A stretch of DNA of 64,000 bases from Bacteroidota bacterium. Lineage in GTDB: Bacteria > Bacteroidota > Bacteroidia > Bacteroidales > UBA10428. The stretch's first letter is position 1. Every line of letters begins with the position of its first letter. The position numbers and the translations under genes were made by a program. Shown piece by piece: positions 1 to 8,045 of the stretch. The stretch is from positions 1 through 64,000 of the forward strand of contig JAEZZA010000012.1 of the NCBI GenBank assembly GCA_023442525.1. The letters run 5' to 3'. Under the pieces are notes generated by a model, which saw only the letters and a program-made list of their open reading frames with translations, searched no databases and was not told where the DNA came from.

Positions 1-125
1 ACAGAGAAGTCACAGAGAAACACGGAGTTCTAAATCTCTGTGGCCCTCTGTGATACCTCTGTGAAACTCTGTGTAATTTTTTTTCACAGAGAACCACAGA
101 GAAGTCACAGAGAAACACGGAGTTA
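1..125. repeat. Direct and inverted CACAGAGA-type repeat block
   Basis: A 29-bp sequence at 1-29 recurs exactly at 96-124. The DNA between them (about 36-75) carries the same CTCTGTG words on the opposite strand, so the block is a direct repeat flanking an inverted partner, with a T-run at 76-84. It could fold into long hairpins. The window begins inside the element, so its true left edge is unknown. No ORF is supported in 1-250. Confidence 0.7.
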
Positions 126-250
126 ATACACTTCGGCACAAAAGCCCGTGCAATAGTAAGAAAGATCAGCTAAGGGGTTCACCTCGCAGTATCTCCGGAA
201 GTATTCCATAAACTTCCTTGTTCATCGTATGTTATTACTTCAAAATACTG

Positions 251-1336
251 ATGAAAAGGAAGATCCTGGTCAGTCATTTATTGATCTTGTTCGCCCTTTC
301 CCTTCAGGCGCAGTCAGATTCCCTGAAAACCCGTAACATCATCCTGGTAACACTGGATGGACTGCGCTGGCAGGAAGTTTTTACGGGTGCTGATCCGAAC
401 CTGATAATAAACAAAAAGTATGTTGTTAATGATATTTACGATAAGTACTGGAACAACGATCCTGTTGTCAGACGTTCAAAGTTGATGCCTTTTTTATGGA
501 GTACATTTGTGCCTGGTGGCCAGATTTACGGCAACAGGAATAACAGATCGTTTTTCTCACTCACCAACATTCATCATACTTCCTATCCGGGATACAATGA
601 ACTTCTCACAGGCTTTGCAGATCCCGGAATTGAGAATAACGACCACGGCGTTAACCGCAACGAAAATATTTTTGATTTCATCATAAAGAACAGGACGGAA
701 TTTAAGGAGAAGATCGCCGTCTTTGCTTCCTGGCAGCCATTCAACGGGATATTAAACGAAAAGCCCGGACATATCATTGTAAACCCAGGACTGGAAGAAA
801 TCGATCCGCAATTACTCCTGCCCGGTCATGAAATACTCAATGATATGCAATTCAGCCTTCCCGACGTATTTGACGGTATCCGGCTCGATGCCCTTACATA
901 TTACATGGCGTTCAGTTACCTTAAAATGAACCGGCCCCGGATATTGTACCTGGCACTGGATGAGACTGACGACTTCGCTCACCAGGGAAGATATGACCAT
1001 TACCTGAACTCGGCAAGATACTCCGATACTTTGATTCAACAACTCTGGAACTGGATTCAGACAGACAGTGAATATAAAAACACAACCACACTGATATTAA
1101 CCAGCGATCATGGCAGGGGAGATGGTAAAAAGTGGACAAGTCACGGATCAAAAACACCCGGATCCGATGCAACATGGTTTGCTGTAATCGGACCCGATAC
1201 TCCGGCAGCGGGAGAAGTTGCCGATGTACAATATTATTACAATCAGATTGCCGCAACTATTGCCGCTTTGCTGGGTATGGATTATGTATCGGATAACCCT
1301 CATGGTAAGCCCATTTTTAAGGTGCTTGGCAAGTAA
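251..1336 (+). CDS. Secreted alkaline phosphatase superfamily hydrolase
   Basis: This is a predicted exported metal-dependent phosphatase, phosphodiesterase or sulfatase-like enzyme of about 361 residues. I chose the ATG at 251 because it begins a clean signal peptide (MKRKILVSHLLILFALSLQAQ); the frame is open 11 codons further upstream (218), but that leader would bury the signal. The first metal/nucleophile segment is ILVTLDGLRWQEVF near the N-terminus, and the C-terminal metal-binding segment is LTSDHGRGDGKKWTSHG, both typical of the nucleotide pyrophosphatase/phosphoglyceromutase-like fold. The substrate cannot be read from sequence. It lies 9 bp upstream of a GT39-like gene, so it may belong to the same unit and act on a phosphorylated glycan or lipid, which is an inference. 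Confidence 0.72.
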   Translation: MKRKILVSHLLILFALSLQAQSDSLKTRNIILVTLDGLRWQEVFTGADPNLIINKKYVVNDIYDKYWNNDPVVRRSKLMPFLWSTFVPGGQIYGNRNNRSFFSLTNIHHTSYPGYNELLTGFADPGIENNDHGVNRNENIFDFIIKNRTEFKEKIAVFASWQPFNGILNEKPGHIIVNPGLEEIDPQLLLPGHEILNDMQFSLPDVFDGIRLDALTYYMAFSYLKMNRPRILYLALDETDDFAHQGRYDHYLNSARYSDTLIQQLWNWIQTDSEYKNTTTLILTSDHGRGDGKKWTSHGSKTPGSDATWFAVIGPDTPAAGEVADVQYYYNQIAATIAALLGMDYVSDNPHGKPIFKVLGK

Positions 1337-1345
1337 TGATCAATC

Positions 1346-2947
1346 ATGATGAAGGGAAGACTGAATTTATACGGACATGTAAAGCTCAAAGAAATAATTG
1401 TATTTCTGCCCATTCTCATCGCGGTACTTTATATCAATCTGGGTCTGATCCCGCTGAAAGGCGATGAAGCAATAAGGGCTACGGTTGCGCTCGAAATGAT
1501 GCTTGCCGGAAACTATGTTACTCCTACTCTTGCAGGCGAACTCTATCTGAACAAACCCCCGTTATATAACTGGATCCTGATCGGATTTTTCAGATTGTTC
1601 AATAACGACAGCGAATTTATTGTTCGCTTGCCCACCACATTGTTTCTGATACTTTATTGTCTAACAATTTTTTACTTTTTTAGCAAAGAGTTGGGGCGAC
1701 AAACGGGAATATTGTCGGCACTGGCTTTTCTTACCTGTGCAAGAATACTTTTCTGGGACTCATTTCTCGGACTAATAGACATTGCTTATTCCTGGATCAC
1801 GTTCACAAATTTCATGGTCATCTGGCATTTTTTCCGTAAACGACAATTCTTATCATTATTTGTGATTTCCTATGCCCTGACTGCTGTAACATTCCTTATG
1901 AAGGGACTGCCTTCAGTTGTTTTCCAGGGATTAACGCTCCTGGTGATATTCATACAGCACGGAATGTTCAAAAGGTTGTTTTCACTGAAGCACATAGCGG
2001 GATTGATCGTATTCGTGCTTTTGTTACTTCCCTACTATACGGCCTACTACCTTCAAAACCCCGAATATCTGGATAATGCCTTGCTCAAACTAATTACCGA
2101 ATCCACTGATAAGTCAGCCATTGGCAGTGGATTACAGAAAACCCTGGTTCATATTTTTGTATTTCCGTTTGAATTGATCCGTCACTTTGTTCCCTGGATC
2201 GTGCTTGTTATTTTTTTGTTTCATAAAGAGATCTTTCGAAAGCTTACTGAAAATGAATTTATCCGGTACTGCTTTCTGGTTACTATTGTGAACATTGCTG
2301 TTTACTGGCTGTCGCCCACTACTTATCCCCGATACCTGCTCATGCTGATGCCAATGGCGTTTGCTGTATTTTTATATGCCGGTAAATTTCATGCATTTCT
2401 TAAAACCATGAATTACCGGGTCGTCCAATATGTAATTGTATTGTTCACAATAGGACTTATATTTTCATCCATAGTGTTGCCAGTCTATTTTTCTGCATAT
2501 ATTCCTGTGAGTCACATTTACCTAAAAACAAGTGCGCTGGTTGTTGTCGGATCACTACTGTATTTGGTTCTGAAACCGTTCCGGGCTGGATTATTTTATG
2601 CGGTTGTAATGATTACCCTGTTTACACGCATCAGCTTCAATCTATTTCTTCAGCCTTACCGTGAAAGTGTGGATATCTTAACAACTTGCAGAAATGAGGC
2701 CATCGAACTGGCGCAGAACACTCGGGGAGCACCGCTTTATTATATGACCGACACTATAACAATTCATAATGTATATTACCTCACAAGGGAAAGAGATGAA
2801 ATATTAACCTACCGGGATAAGCCCGATGATAAGTCTTTTTTTATTGTGGATGATTCCCTGAAGCCGGGAGCAAGTTTCAAACGTTATTTTAGTATGCATG
2901 TCCCTTATTATTTTCAGACGTATTATGCAGGAAAATTCGAAAATTGA
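1346..2947 (+). CDS. ArnT/GT39-like polyprenyl-phosphate-sugar glycosyltransferase
   Basis: This is a 533-residue polytopic membrane protein with roughly eleven or twelve hydrophobic segments. The first extracytoplasmic loop carries the acidic motif LKGDEAIRATVALEM and then LYLNKPPLYNWILIGFF, the layout of ArnT/dolichyl-phosphate-mannose mannosyltransferase relatives (GT39/GT83). Such enzymes use an undecaprenyl-phosphate-linked sugar to modify lipid A, glycans or proteins on the periplasmic side. The next gene (6 bp on) encodes a GT2 enzyme of the kind that makes polyprenyl-phosphate sugars, which supports a donor-synthase/transferase pair. The sugar and acceptor are unknown. The length is normal for the family. 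Confidence 0.8.
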   Translation: MMKGRLNLYGHVKLKEIIVFLPILIAVLYINLGLIPLKGDEAIRATVALEMMLAGNYVTPTLAGELYLNKPPLYNWILIGFFRLFNNDSEFIVRLPTTLFLILYCLTIFYFFSKELGRQTGILSALAFLTCARILFWDSFLGLIDIAYSWITFTNFMVIWHFFRKRQFLSLFVISYALTAVTFLMKGLPSVVFQGLTLLVIFIQHGMFKRLFSLKHIAGLIVFVLLLLPYYTAYYLQNPEYLDNALLKLITESTDKSAIGSGLQKTLVHIFVFPFELIRHFVPWIVLVIFLFHKEIFRKLTENEFIRYCFLVTIVNIAVYWLSPTTYPRYLLMLMPMAFAVFLYAGKFHAFLKTMNYRVVQYVIVLFTIGLIFSSIVLPVYFSAYIPVSHIYLKTSALVVVGSLLYLVLKPFRAGLFYAVVMITLFTRISFNLFLQPYRESVDILTTCRNEAIELAQNTRGAPLYYMTDTITIHNVYYLTRERDEILTYRDKPDDKSFFIVDDSLKPGASFKRYFSMHVPYYFQTYYAGKFEN

Positions 2948-2953
2948 TAAACA

Positions 2954-3931
2954 ATGAAAATCTCTATAGTCATATGTGTATATAACGAAGAAGCCAATAT
3001 TTCGCCTCTGATCATCAAACTCGAAAAGGCTCTTCGAAATCTGGCGTTTGAGGTACTTTTTGCAGATGACGGCTCAACGGATCAAACCGTAAGCGAGATT
3101 TACCGCAATGCCAAACCATGGATCCGACTGGTAAGGCTGATGAAAAACTATGGACAGAGTTCTGCCCTGGCAGCAGGTATCAATGAGGCAAGTGGTGATT
3201 ACATTGTTACCATGGATGGAGACCTGCAAAACGATCCTGATGATATCCCGGCGATGGTTAACGAAATCCGGATGAAGAATTACGATCTGGTTGCCGGTTA
3301 CCGGAAAAACCGGAAGGATAGTCTCGTGAGGAAAATTCCGAGCAAACTGGCAAACAGCATTATCCGCAAGGCAACCGGTGTGAGGATTAAAGATTACGGA
3401 TGTACGTTAAAAGTCTTCCGGGCCTGCATTGCTAAAAATCTGAAACTGTATGGTGAGCTGCACCGGTTCATTCCTGTGCTGATGTCTCTCGAAGGATATG
3501 CACGGATTGCACAGGTTCCGGTAAAACATCACAGGCGAATAAACGGTAAATCGAAGTATAATCTAAGTCGCACATTGAAAGTTGTAAGCGATTTGTTATT
3601 ACTGGTATTCTTCAAAAAATTTATGCAAAAGCCTATGCATTTTTTTGGTCCTCCAGGTTTGATACTGACTATTGCAGGTGTTTTAATTAATTTATATTTG
3701 CTGGTATTGAAGCTGGGTGGACAAGACATTTGGGGGAAACCATTGCTTATACTCGGTGTTATTCTGTTCCTGGGCGGACTTCAGCTAATAACAATGGGGT
3801 TAATCTCAGATGTGCTGATGCGAACTTACTATGAATCACAGTATAAGAAGCCCTATAACATAAGATCAATAAAAACCTTTGACACCGAAAACACGGAAAT
3901 TTATAAAGTTGGCACTAAAGCTACTAATTAG
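2954..3931 (+). CDS. GT2 polyprenyl-phosphate glycosyltransferase (DPM/ArnC-like)
   Basis: This 325-residue protein has an N-terminal GT-A domain (about residues 1-215) and two C-terminal membrane helices (about 228-290). Visible motifs are VICVYNEE, FADDGSTD and TMDGDLQNDP (metal-binding DxD region), plus the HRRINGKSKYNLSRT stretch seen in DPM1/GtrB/ArnC relatives. The expected reaction is transfer of a sugar from an NDP-sugar to undecaprenyl phosphate at the inner membrane. Its product would feed the GT39 protein encoded just upstream. The last 17 codons overlap the next gene in another frame (3879-3931), so the two are probably translationally coupled. Confidence 0.84.
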   Translation: MKISIVICVYNEEANISPLIIKLEKALRNLAFEVLFADDGSTDQTVSEIYRNAKPWIRLVRLMKNYGQSSALAAGINEASGDYIVTMDGDLQNDPDDIPAMVNEIRMKNYDLVAGYRKNRKDSLVRKIPSKLANSIIRKATGVRIKDYGCTLKVFRACIAKNLKLYGELHRFIPVLMSLEGYARIAQVPVKHHRRINGKSKYNLSRTLKVVSDLLLLVFFKKFMQKPMHFFGPPGLILTIAGVLINLYLLVLKLGGQDIWGKPLLILGVILFLGGLQLITMGLISDVLMRTYYESQYKKPYNIRSIKTFDTENTEIYKVGTKATN

Positions 3932-4751
3932 CGGCGGTCTCCTTTACATTGTTTTTATCAATGTCGATCTGGAAAGTCTATTTCTGCTGATGAAGAGGAG
4001 CAATCCGTTGTTGCTGGTTTTAGCCACATTATTTTTTATAGTATCGAAAATTTTATCTGCCTACCGTTTGAATGTATTTCAGAAGGAAAGCAGGATTTAC
4101 CTTCGGGATTCGGTTAATCTCAAGCTTTACTGGCTGGGCATGTATTACAATATGTTTCTGCCGGGGGGAATCGGAGGTGATGGTTACAAGATCTATTACT
4201 TAAAAAAGCACAGGAAAGTCTCATTTCGAAAGCTGGTTCTGGTAATGCTTTTTGACCGTGTTACAGGTGTAATTTCGCTGGTTTTTATGATTCTTTTGCT
4301 TTCTATTTTTATTCCGGAATCAGGACTGAACATCTACATATTAGCTGTTGCGGCTGTACTTATCGTTGCTATTTTCTACCTTACAGTGCGGATGAAATTC
4401 AGGTCGTATTTCCGGCATCTGAACCGTACCAATTTACAGTCGCTCGGGGTTCAGATTTCGCAAATGATCTGTGCATTTTTAATATTGCGGGCTTTGGCTG
4501 AAGACCATAATACCCTTACTTACCTTGTGATTTTCCTGGTTTCATCACTTGCAGCAGTTATTCCACTTACAATAGGCGGGATCGGGCTTCGTGAAATGGC
4601 ATTTCTTTATGCAGCTAAATTATTTAATTTGAATGTGACAGTATCCCTTTCTCTGAGCCTGCTTTTCTTTCTGATAACGGCGATAGTCTCACTGGCGGCG
4701 TTTCCGCTCAGTATTCAGTCAAACCTGATTGAGGGGAAAGCATCAGATTAA
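3879..4751 (+). CDS. UPF0104/lysylphosphatidylglycerol synthetase-type membrane protein
   Basis: This is a 290-residue polytopic protein with about seven to eight membrane segments. It matches the 'flippase-like' TM domain found in MprF N-termini and in stand-alone UPF0104 proteins: MYYNMFLPGGIGGDGYKIYYL, then VMLFDRVTGVISLVF, and late AVIPLTIGGIGLREMAFL. The first usable start is a TTG at 3879, inside the preceding gene; a later in-frame TTG at 3909 is possible. These proteins often sit beside GT2/GT39 genes and are thought to move lipid-linked intermediates; that role is an inference here. It ends the glycosylation cluster. Confidence 0.78.
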   Translation: MTPKTRKFIKLALKLLISGGLLYIVFINVDLESLFLLMKRSNPLLLVLATLFFIVSKILSAYRLNVFQKESRIYLRDSVNLKLYWLGMYYNMFLPGGIGGDGYKIYYLKKHRKVSFRKLVLVMLFDRVTGVISLVFMILLLSIFIPESGLNIYILAVAAVLIVAIFYLTVRMKFRSYFRHLNRTNLQSLGVQISQMICAFLILRALAEDHNTLTYLVIFLVSSLAAVIPLTIGGIGLREMAFLYAAKLFNLNVTVSLSLSLLFFLITAIVSLAAFPLSIQSNLIEGKASD

Positions 4752-4892
4752 CTTTACAATAAGCCCCTTTAACAATAAGCCACGAATGCACGAATTAAAG
4801 ACAAATGAAAAAATAAAGTCGATTCAGACTTCGGCGTTTCAAGCTTCGCGTTTTATGGTCTTCTCCGTTTCATGCCTCCCCGTGGCCTCGTC

Positions 4893-4965
4893 CGTCTCTG
4901 TAACTCTATAACTCTATAACTCTGAAACCCTGGAAGCCTGGAACCTCTGGAACCCTGTAGCCTGT
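4893..4965. repeat. Low-complexity short tandem repeats
   Basis: The intergenic stretch contains ACTCTATA/ACTCTATA tandem units followed by degenerate GGAACC/GGAAGCC words, and ends with GTAGCCT, the reverse complement of the AGGCTAC heptamer found near 30075 and 45901. It lies between convergent genes. The rest of 4752-4969 holds nothing I recognise. Confidence 0.6.
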
Positions 4966-4969
4966 ACGT

Positions 4970-5665
4970 TTATTGCAATAATCCGTCTATCTGTTCATAG
5001 ATGGTATGTACCTTCTCGCCGGCGTCAATGGTCTTCTTCTTATTTCCCTTGTTGGCTGACTTTTCTAACAAACCGATGGCTTTCTGAAGTTCAGTCACCT
5101 TTTTGTCGAATGCATCCTGTTTTTCAGCAAGTCTTTTACTCAACTTAGCCTGTTGTAGTTTGTTAGCTTTATCTTTCATGGAAGGTAAAAGCGATTTAAT
5201 ACCGGCAATGTCCTGAGAGGGCATATATTTATGGTAAAGTACATATAGATCTTCATGGAAGCTGTCGAGTTCAGCAAGCTTGGGACGAAGCACCCTGGCC
5301 AGCTTTTCGAATGAACTGTGAATGGATTCGGTATAAGAAAGCATCGACTCTTTGTTATCTTCTGACACGGATTTTTTCAATCCCTCCAGATTTTCATTGA
5401 GTCCTTTTATTTCGCTATCCCATTTCTCCTGCCGGTTATGCATGATTTCGGGAAGTTTGGCTTTAGTAAGCTCGGCAACGGAAGCTTCGAGCTCAGGCAT
5501 AGTATTTTTTATCAGATCGTAGTTTTTATTCGGAAATGCATCATGCCACAATACGTAAATGGATTTGTGGAGAGTTTCAAGCTGAGGTACCTCCTGGCTT
5601 TTAACTGAGGTAACACATACGAGCGATATTGAAACAAGTAAACAGAGAAAGAAATTCTTTTTCAT
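4970..5665 (-). CDS. Exported helical protein with two 104-residue repeats, family unknown
   Basis: This is a 231-residue protein with a signal peptide (MKKNFFLCLLVSISLVCVTS). I do not recognise the family. The mature part is two copies of one ~95-residue unit, starting near residues 32 and 136: LHKSIYVLWHDAFP and FHEDLYVLYHKYMP. Three histidines fall at the same places in both copies: 33/41/116 and 137/145/220, so spacings of 8 and 75 are kept exactly. The rest is lysine- and glutamate-rich amphipathic helix. Conserved paired histidines in a predicted four-helix bundle suggest a periplasmic metal or haem binder, but no CxxCH motif is present and this is an inference. It has its own promoter. 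Confidence 0.7.
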   Translation of the reverse strand: MKKNFFLCLLVSISLVCVTSVKSQEVPQLETLHKSIYVLWHDAFPNKNYDLIKNTMPELEASVAELTKAKLPEIMHNRQEKWDSEIKGLNENLEGLKKSVSEDNKESMLSYTESIHSSFEKLARVLRPKLAELDSFHEDLYVLYHKYMPSQDIAGIKSLLPSMKDKANKLQQAKLSKRLAEKQDAFDKKVTELQKAIGLLEKSANKGNKKKTIDAGEKVHTIYEQIDGLLQ

Positions 5666-5689
5666 AAATCAGATTTGTTTGGTGTTCTT

Positions 5690-5723
5690 CAAATTTAGAA
5701 ATTGTTGAAGGAATAGCAACAAA
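5690..5723 (-). promoter_or_regulatory. Bacteroidota-type promoter for the 231-aa gene
   Basis: Read on the minus strand, TTTG (5723-5720) is followed after 22 bp by TAAATTTG (5697-5690), which fits the Bacteroidota sigma consensus TTTG ... TAnnTTTG. The -7 element is about 25 bp before the start codon at 5665. Confidence 0.6.
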
Positions 5724-5778
5724 AATTGAACGATAATCCCAAACATTCGAAGCAACAGGCATATCAGATCAGATTTAT

Positions 5779-5817
5779 AAAAACAAAAAACCTGCTGAGC
5801 TTTCGCCGAGCAGGTTT
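5779..5817 (-). terminator. Rho-independent terminator
   Basis: The nine-base arms AAACCTGCT (5788-5796) and AGCAGGTTT (5809-5817) form a hairpin. On the minus strand it is followed by a T-rich tail (TTTTTTGTTTTT). It sits directly downstream of the 175-aa repeat-protein gene, whose transcript it should end. Confidence 0.8.
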
Positions 5818-5860
5818 CAGAATGGTTCTGAAAATATCGATATATTCATGTTACGGGTGT

Positions 5861-6388
5861 TTATTTGATTTGAGCCAGCATGTCGTTCGAAGTATTTTCT
5901 GTAACATCATATACTCCATTTTCTGCGCAAACCGGAGCCTGATACCTGAGAGCAGAGAGAGTTGAATCGGCAAGCATTTCGAGTTTTTCCACTGCCGGAA
6001 CAACTTCTACTGCTGCATCTTCGGATGGAGCCTGGTATTTCAGACCGGTTTCGAAAGAAGCTGCTATAGTTTCGAGATTTTCGAGTGCAGAAGCAATTTC
6101 TTCGGCGCGGGCATCAGCTTCAGCGTAGTCAGCTGCAACATACTTCATCGAAACCTGAGTGGTTTCAGCAAAGCTATTCAGGCTTTCAGTTGCGAACTCA
6201 ACGTCTGCATCAATAACAGGAGCATAATACTTAAGATCGGCCCCAAAAACCCTGGCAAAACTGTCGATTCTGTTTATTGCTGCACTTTCGGCGTCTGCTG
6301 CCTTCATTGTAACATTAACCAAAGCTAATGAAGCTAAAACTGTTATTCCGAGCTTGCTGATCTTGCTGATGTTGTTCTGTGTTTTCAT
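5861..6388 (-). CDS. Small exported acidic repeat protein, family unknown
   Basis: This is a 175-residue protein with an N-terminal export signal (hydrophobic stretch about residues 12-30, then AADAESAA). I do not recognise it. The mature region is about 3.5 copies of a 32-33-residue unit with a core of hydrophobic-K/R-Y-x-A: LKYYAP, MKYVAA, LKYQAP and LRYQAP, each followed by an acidic D/E-rich helix-like segment. The composition is Ala/Glu/Asp rich and almost free of Cys (one, near the C-terminus). It is monocistronic, with its own terminator. A structural or envelope role is possible, but nothing in the sequence fixes a function. Confidence 0.65.
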   Translation of the reverse strand: MKTQNNISKISKLGITVLASLALVNVTMKAADAESAAINRIDSFARVFGADLKYYAPVIDADVEFATESLNSFAETTQVSMKYVAADYAEADARAEEIASALENLETIAASFETGLKYQAPSEDAAVEVVPAVEKLEMLADSTLSALRYQAPVCAENGVYDVTENTSNDMLAQIK

Positions 6389-6660
6389 TTCGTTTTAAAT
6401 TTTTTTAGGTTGTTGTAATAGGCTTTACACTATCCGTGCCAAACTCTGCAACAAGCAGAACGACAAATAAAAACAGCCAAAATATCGGACATATCCGATA
6501 AACAGATCTGTTCTGTTTTGATTCATCGGTGTTCGGTTCCGTACATAATGGTTGTTTTTTGCAGGTCCGAAGTTGATTTCTTACAGAGTGGGGAAGTACC
6601 AAAGTGTTTTTTGGTTACATTTAATAAACCATTAACCATTTTCAAAATATTTCCCGCACC
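6389..6660. other. Divergent intergenic region
   Basis: This 272-bp gap separates the divergent 175-aa gene and the MFS gene. No exact TAnnTTTG is visible for either side; TACATTTA (6616-6623) upstream of the MFS gene is a one-mismatch candidate. A 65-codon minus-strand frame here has no recognisable features and I do not call it. Confidence 0.4.
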
Positions 6661-7887
6661 ATGAATTCAATAAAAAAAACAGCATTATTCAATGCAAGCT
6701 GTGTTGCATTGGTAGTCACCGCGCTGACTTTTGCCACAAGAGGTTCATTTGTTGAAACCTGGGTTAACGAATTCAACCTTACCCATACACAGGTTGGTTG
6801 GATAGTAGGAACTGCCTTCTGGGGATTCACACTGGCCATGGTCTTTGGAGGACCACTGGTTGACATAATCGGTATCGGGCGTATCATTTTTATCGCATTT
6901 ATTTGCCATGTTGCCGGTATTGTAATGACCATTTTTGCTACCGGCTTCTGGACACTCTTTGTATCCACACTTTTAATCGGAATAGGTAACGGAAGTGTTG
7001 AAGCCGCTTGTAATCCTCTTATTACAAGCATGTATACTGACGAAAAAACACGCCGGCTCAATCGGTTCCATGCGTGGTTCCCTACAGGTATTGTAATTGG
7101 GGGATTAATGGTATATATATTGACAAAAACCGGAATCACCGACTGGAGAGTTGCAATGGGAGCCATGATGATTCCTACACTCTGGTATGGCGTTTGGTTC
7201 CTGGGTAAGCAATTTCCTCAGACCGAACGGGTTGTTTCGGGCTTTACCTATAAACAAATGCTGAAAGCGTGTGTAAGTCCTCTTTTCATATTCATAGCAT
7301 GTTGCATGTTACTCACTGCTGCAACAGAACTGGGCACCAATCAATGGATTGCAGCTTTGATGGCCAATGTTACCGATAACCCGATTTTATTGCTTGTATG
7401 GATTTCAGGTATTATGGCTCTTACACGACAGTTTGGGGGAACTTTGATACATAATATGAAATCAACAGTAGTGTTGCTAACGTCTGCCATACTAGCCTTT
7501 GCAGGTTTGATCCTTCTTGGCAATACTTCCGGTGTTATGGTTTTTGCAGCTGCCGCTGTTTTTGCTCTTGGCGTAGCATTTTTCTGGCCTTCGATGCTCG
7601 GATTTGCTTCTGAAAATATTCCACAGAGCGGGGCTCTGGGACTTGCCATAATGGGAGGCATCGGATTTCTTGGAGGTGCCATCGCTCAACCAGTTTTGGG
7701 TGCCATTTATGATTCCAGGATTAATGCTTCGATGACAGCTGATGCGACTTCCGACCCTTCCATCCTTGAGAGTATACAACTGGCTGCGGGAGCAGACACT
7801 CTTTTATACATGGCAATAGTTCCGGCGGTTCTGATCATTGCATTCGCATACTTGTACTTTACAAAAAGAAAGCAACTCGCCAGATAA
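6661..7887 (+). CDS. MFS transporter, probable sugar/solute permease
   Basis: This 408-residue major facilitator has about twelve hydrophobic segments. The TM2-3 loop region reads VFGGPLVDIIGIGR, a relaxed form of the MFS motif A, and TM4-5 carries GIGNGSVEAACNPLI. The general layout resembles the fucose permease/glucose-galactose group rather than drug pumps. It stands alone: it diverges from the 175-aa gene and converges with the galactan operon, separated from it by a hairpin repeat. Its substrate is not determinable; closeness to the glycan locus makes a sugar plausible. Confidence 0.75.
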   Translation: MNSIKKTALFNASCVALVVTALTFATRGSFVETWVNEFNLTHTQVGWIVGTAFWGFTLAMVFGGPLVDIIGIGRIIFIAFICHVAGIVMTIFATGFWTLFVSTLLIGIGNGSVEAACNPLITSMYTDEKTRRLNRFHAWFPTGIVIGGLMVYILTKTGITDWRVAMGAMMIPTLWYGVWFLGKQFPQTERVVSGFTYKQMLKACVSPLFIFIACCMLLTAATELGTNQWIAALMANVTDNPILLLVWISGIMALTRQFGGTLIHNMKSTVVLLTSAILAFAGLILLGNTSGVMVFAAAAVFALGVAFFWPSMLGFASENIPQSGALGLAIMGGIGFLGGAIAQPVLGAIYDSRINASMTADATSDPSILESIQLAAGADTLLYMAIVPAVLIIAFAYLYFTKRKQLAR

Positions 7888-7911
7888 ATTTATTAGTCGC
7901 TTCCTGACACC

Positions 7912-7958
7912 CCGATCCTCCTGACAGGTGTTTTCCTCTCCTGTCAGGTGTTGATCGG
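7912..7958. repeat. CCTGACAGG hairpin repeat, copy A
   Basis: The inner arms CCTGACAGG (7920-7928) and CCTGTCAGG (7940-7948) are perfectly complementary around an 11-nt loop. Outer arms CCGATC (7912-7917) and GATCGG (7953-7958) extend the cruciform. It lies between convergent genes, where it could end transcription from both sides. Near-identical elements occur at 51805 and 61969. Confidence 0.8.
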
Positions 7959-8045
7959 TTGAAACGCTATAATATTCAGAAGTCATATATCTGGAAGATC
8001 CAGATGGTAACGGCGCGAGATGGATACACCGGATTTCAAAATAAC

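Noticed and set aside
4729..4911. Short plus-strand frame running into the repeats
   Set aside because: It starts inside the UPF0104 gene in another frame and is made mostly of low-complexity repeat DNA.
6405..6602. 65-codon minus-strand frame between the repeat-protein and MFS genes
   Set aside because: No signal peptide start, no homology-like motifs, and it fills a divergent promoter region.
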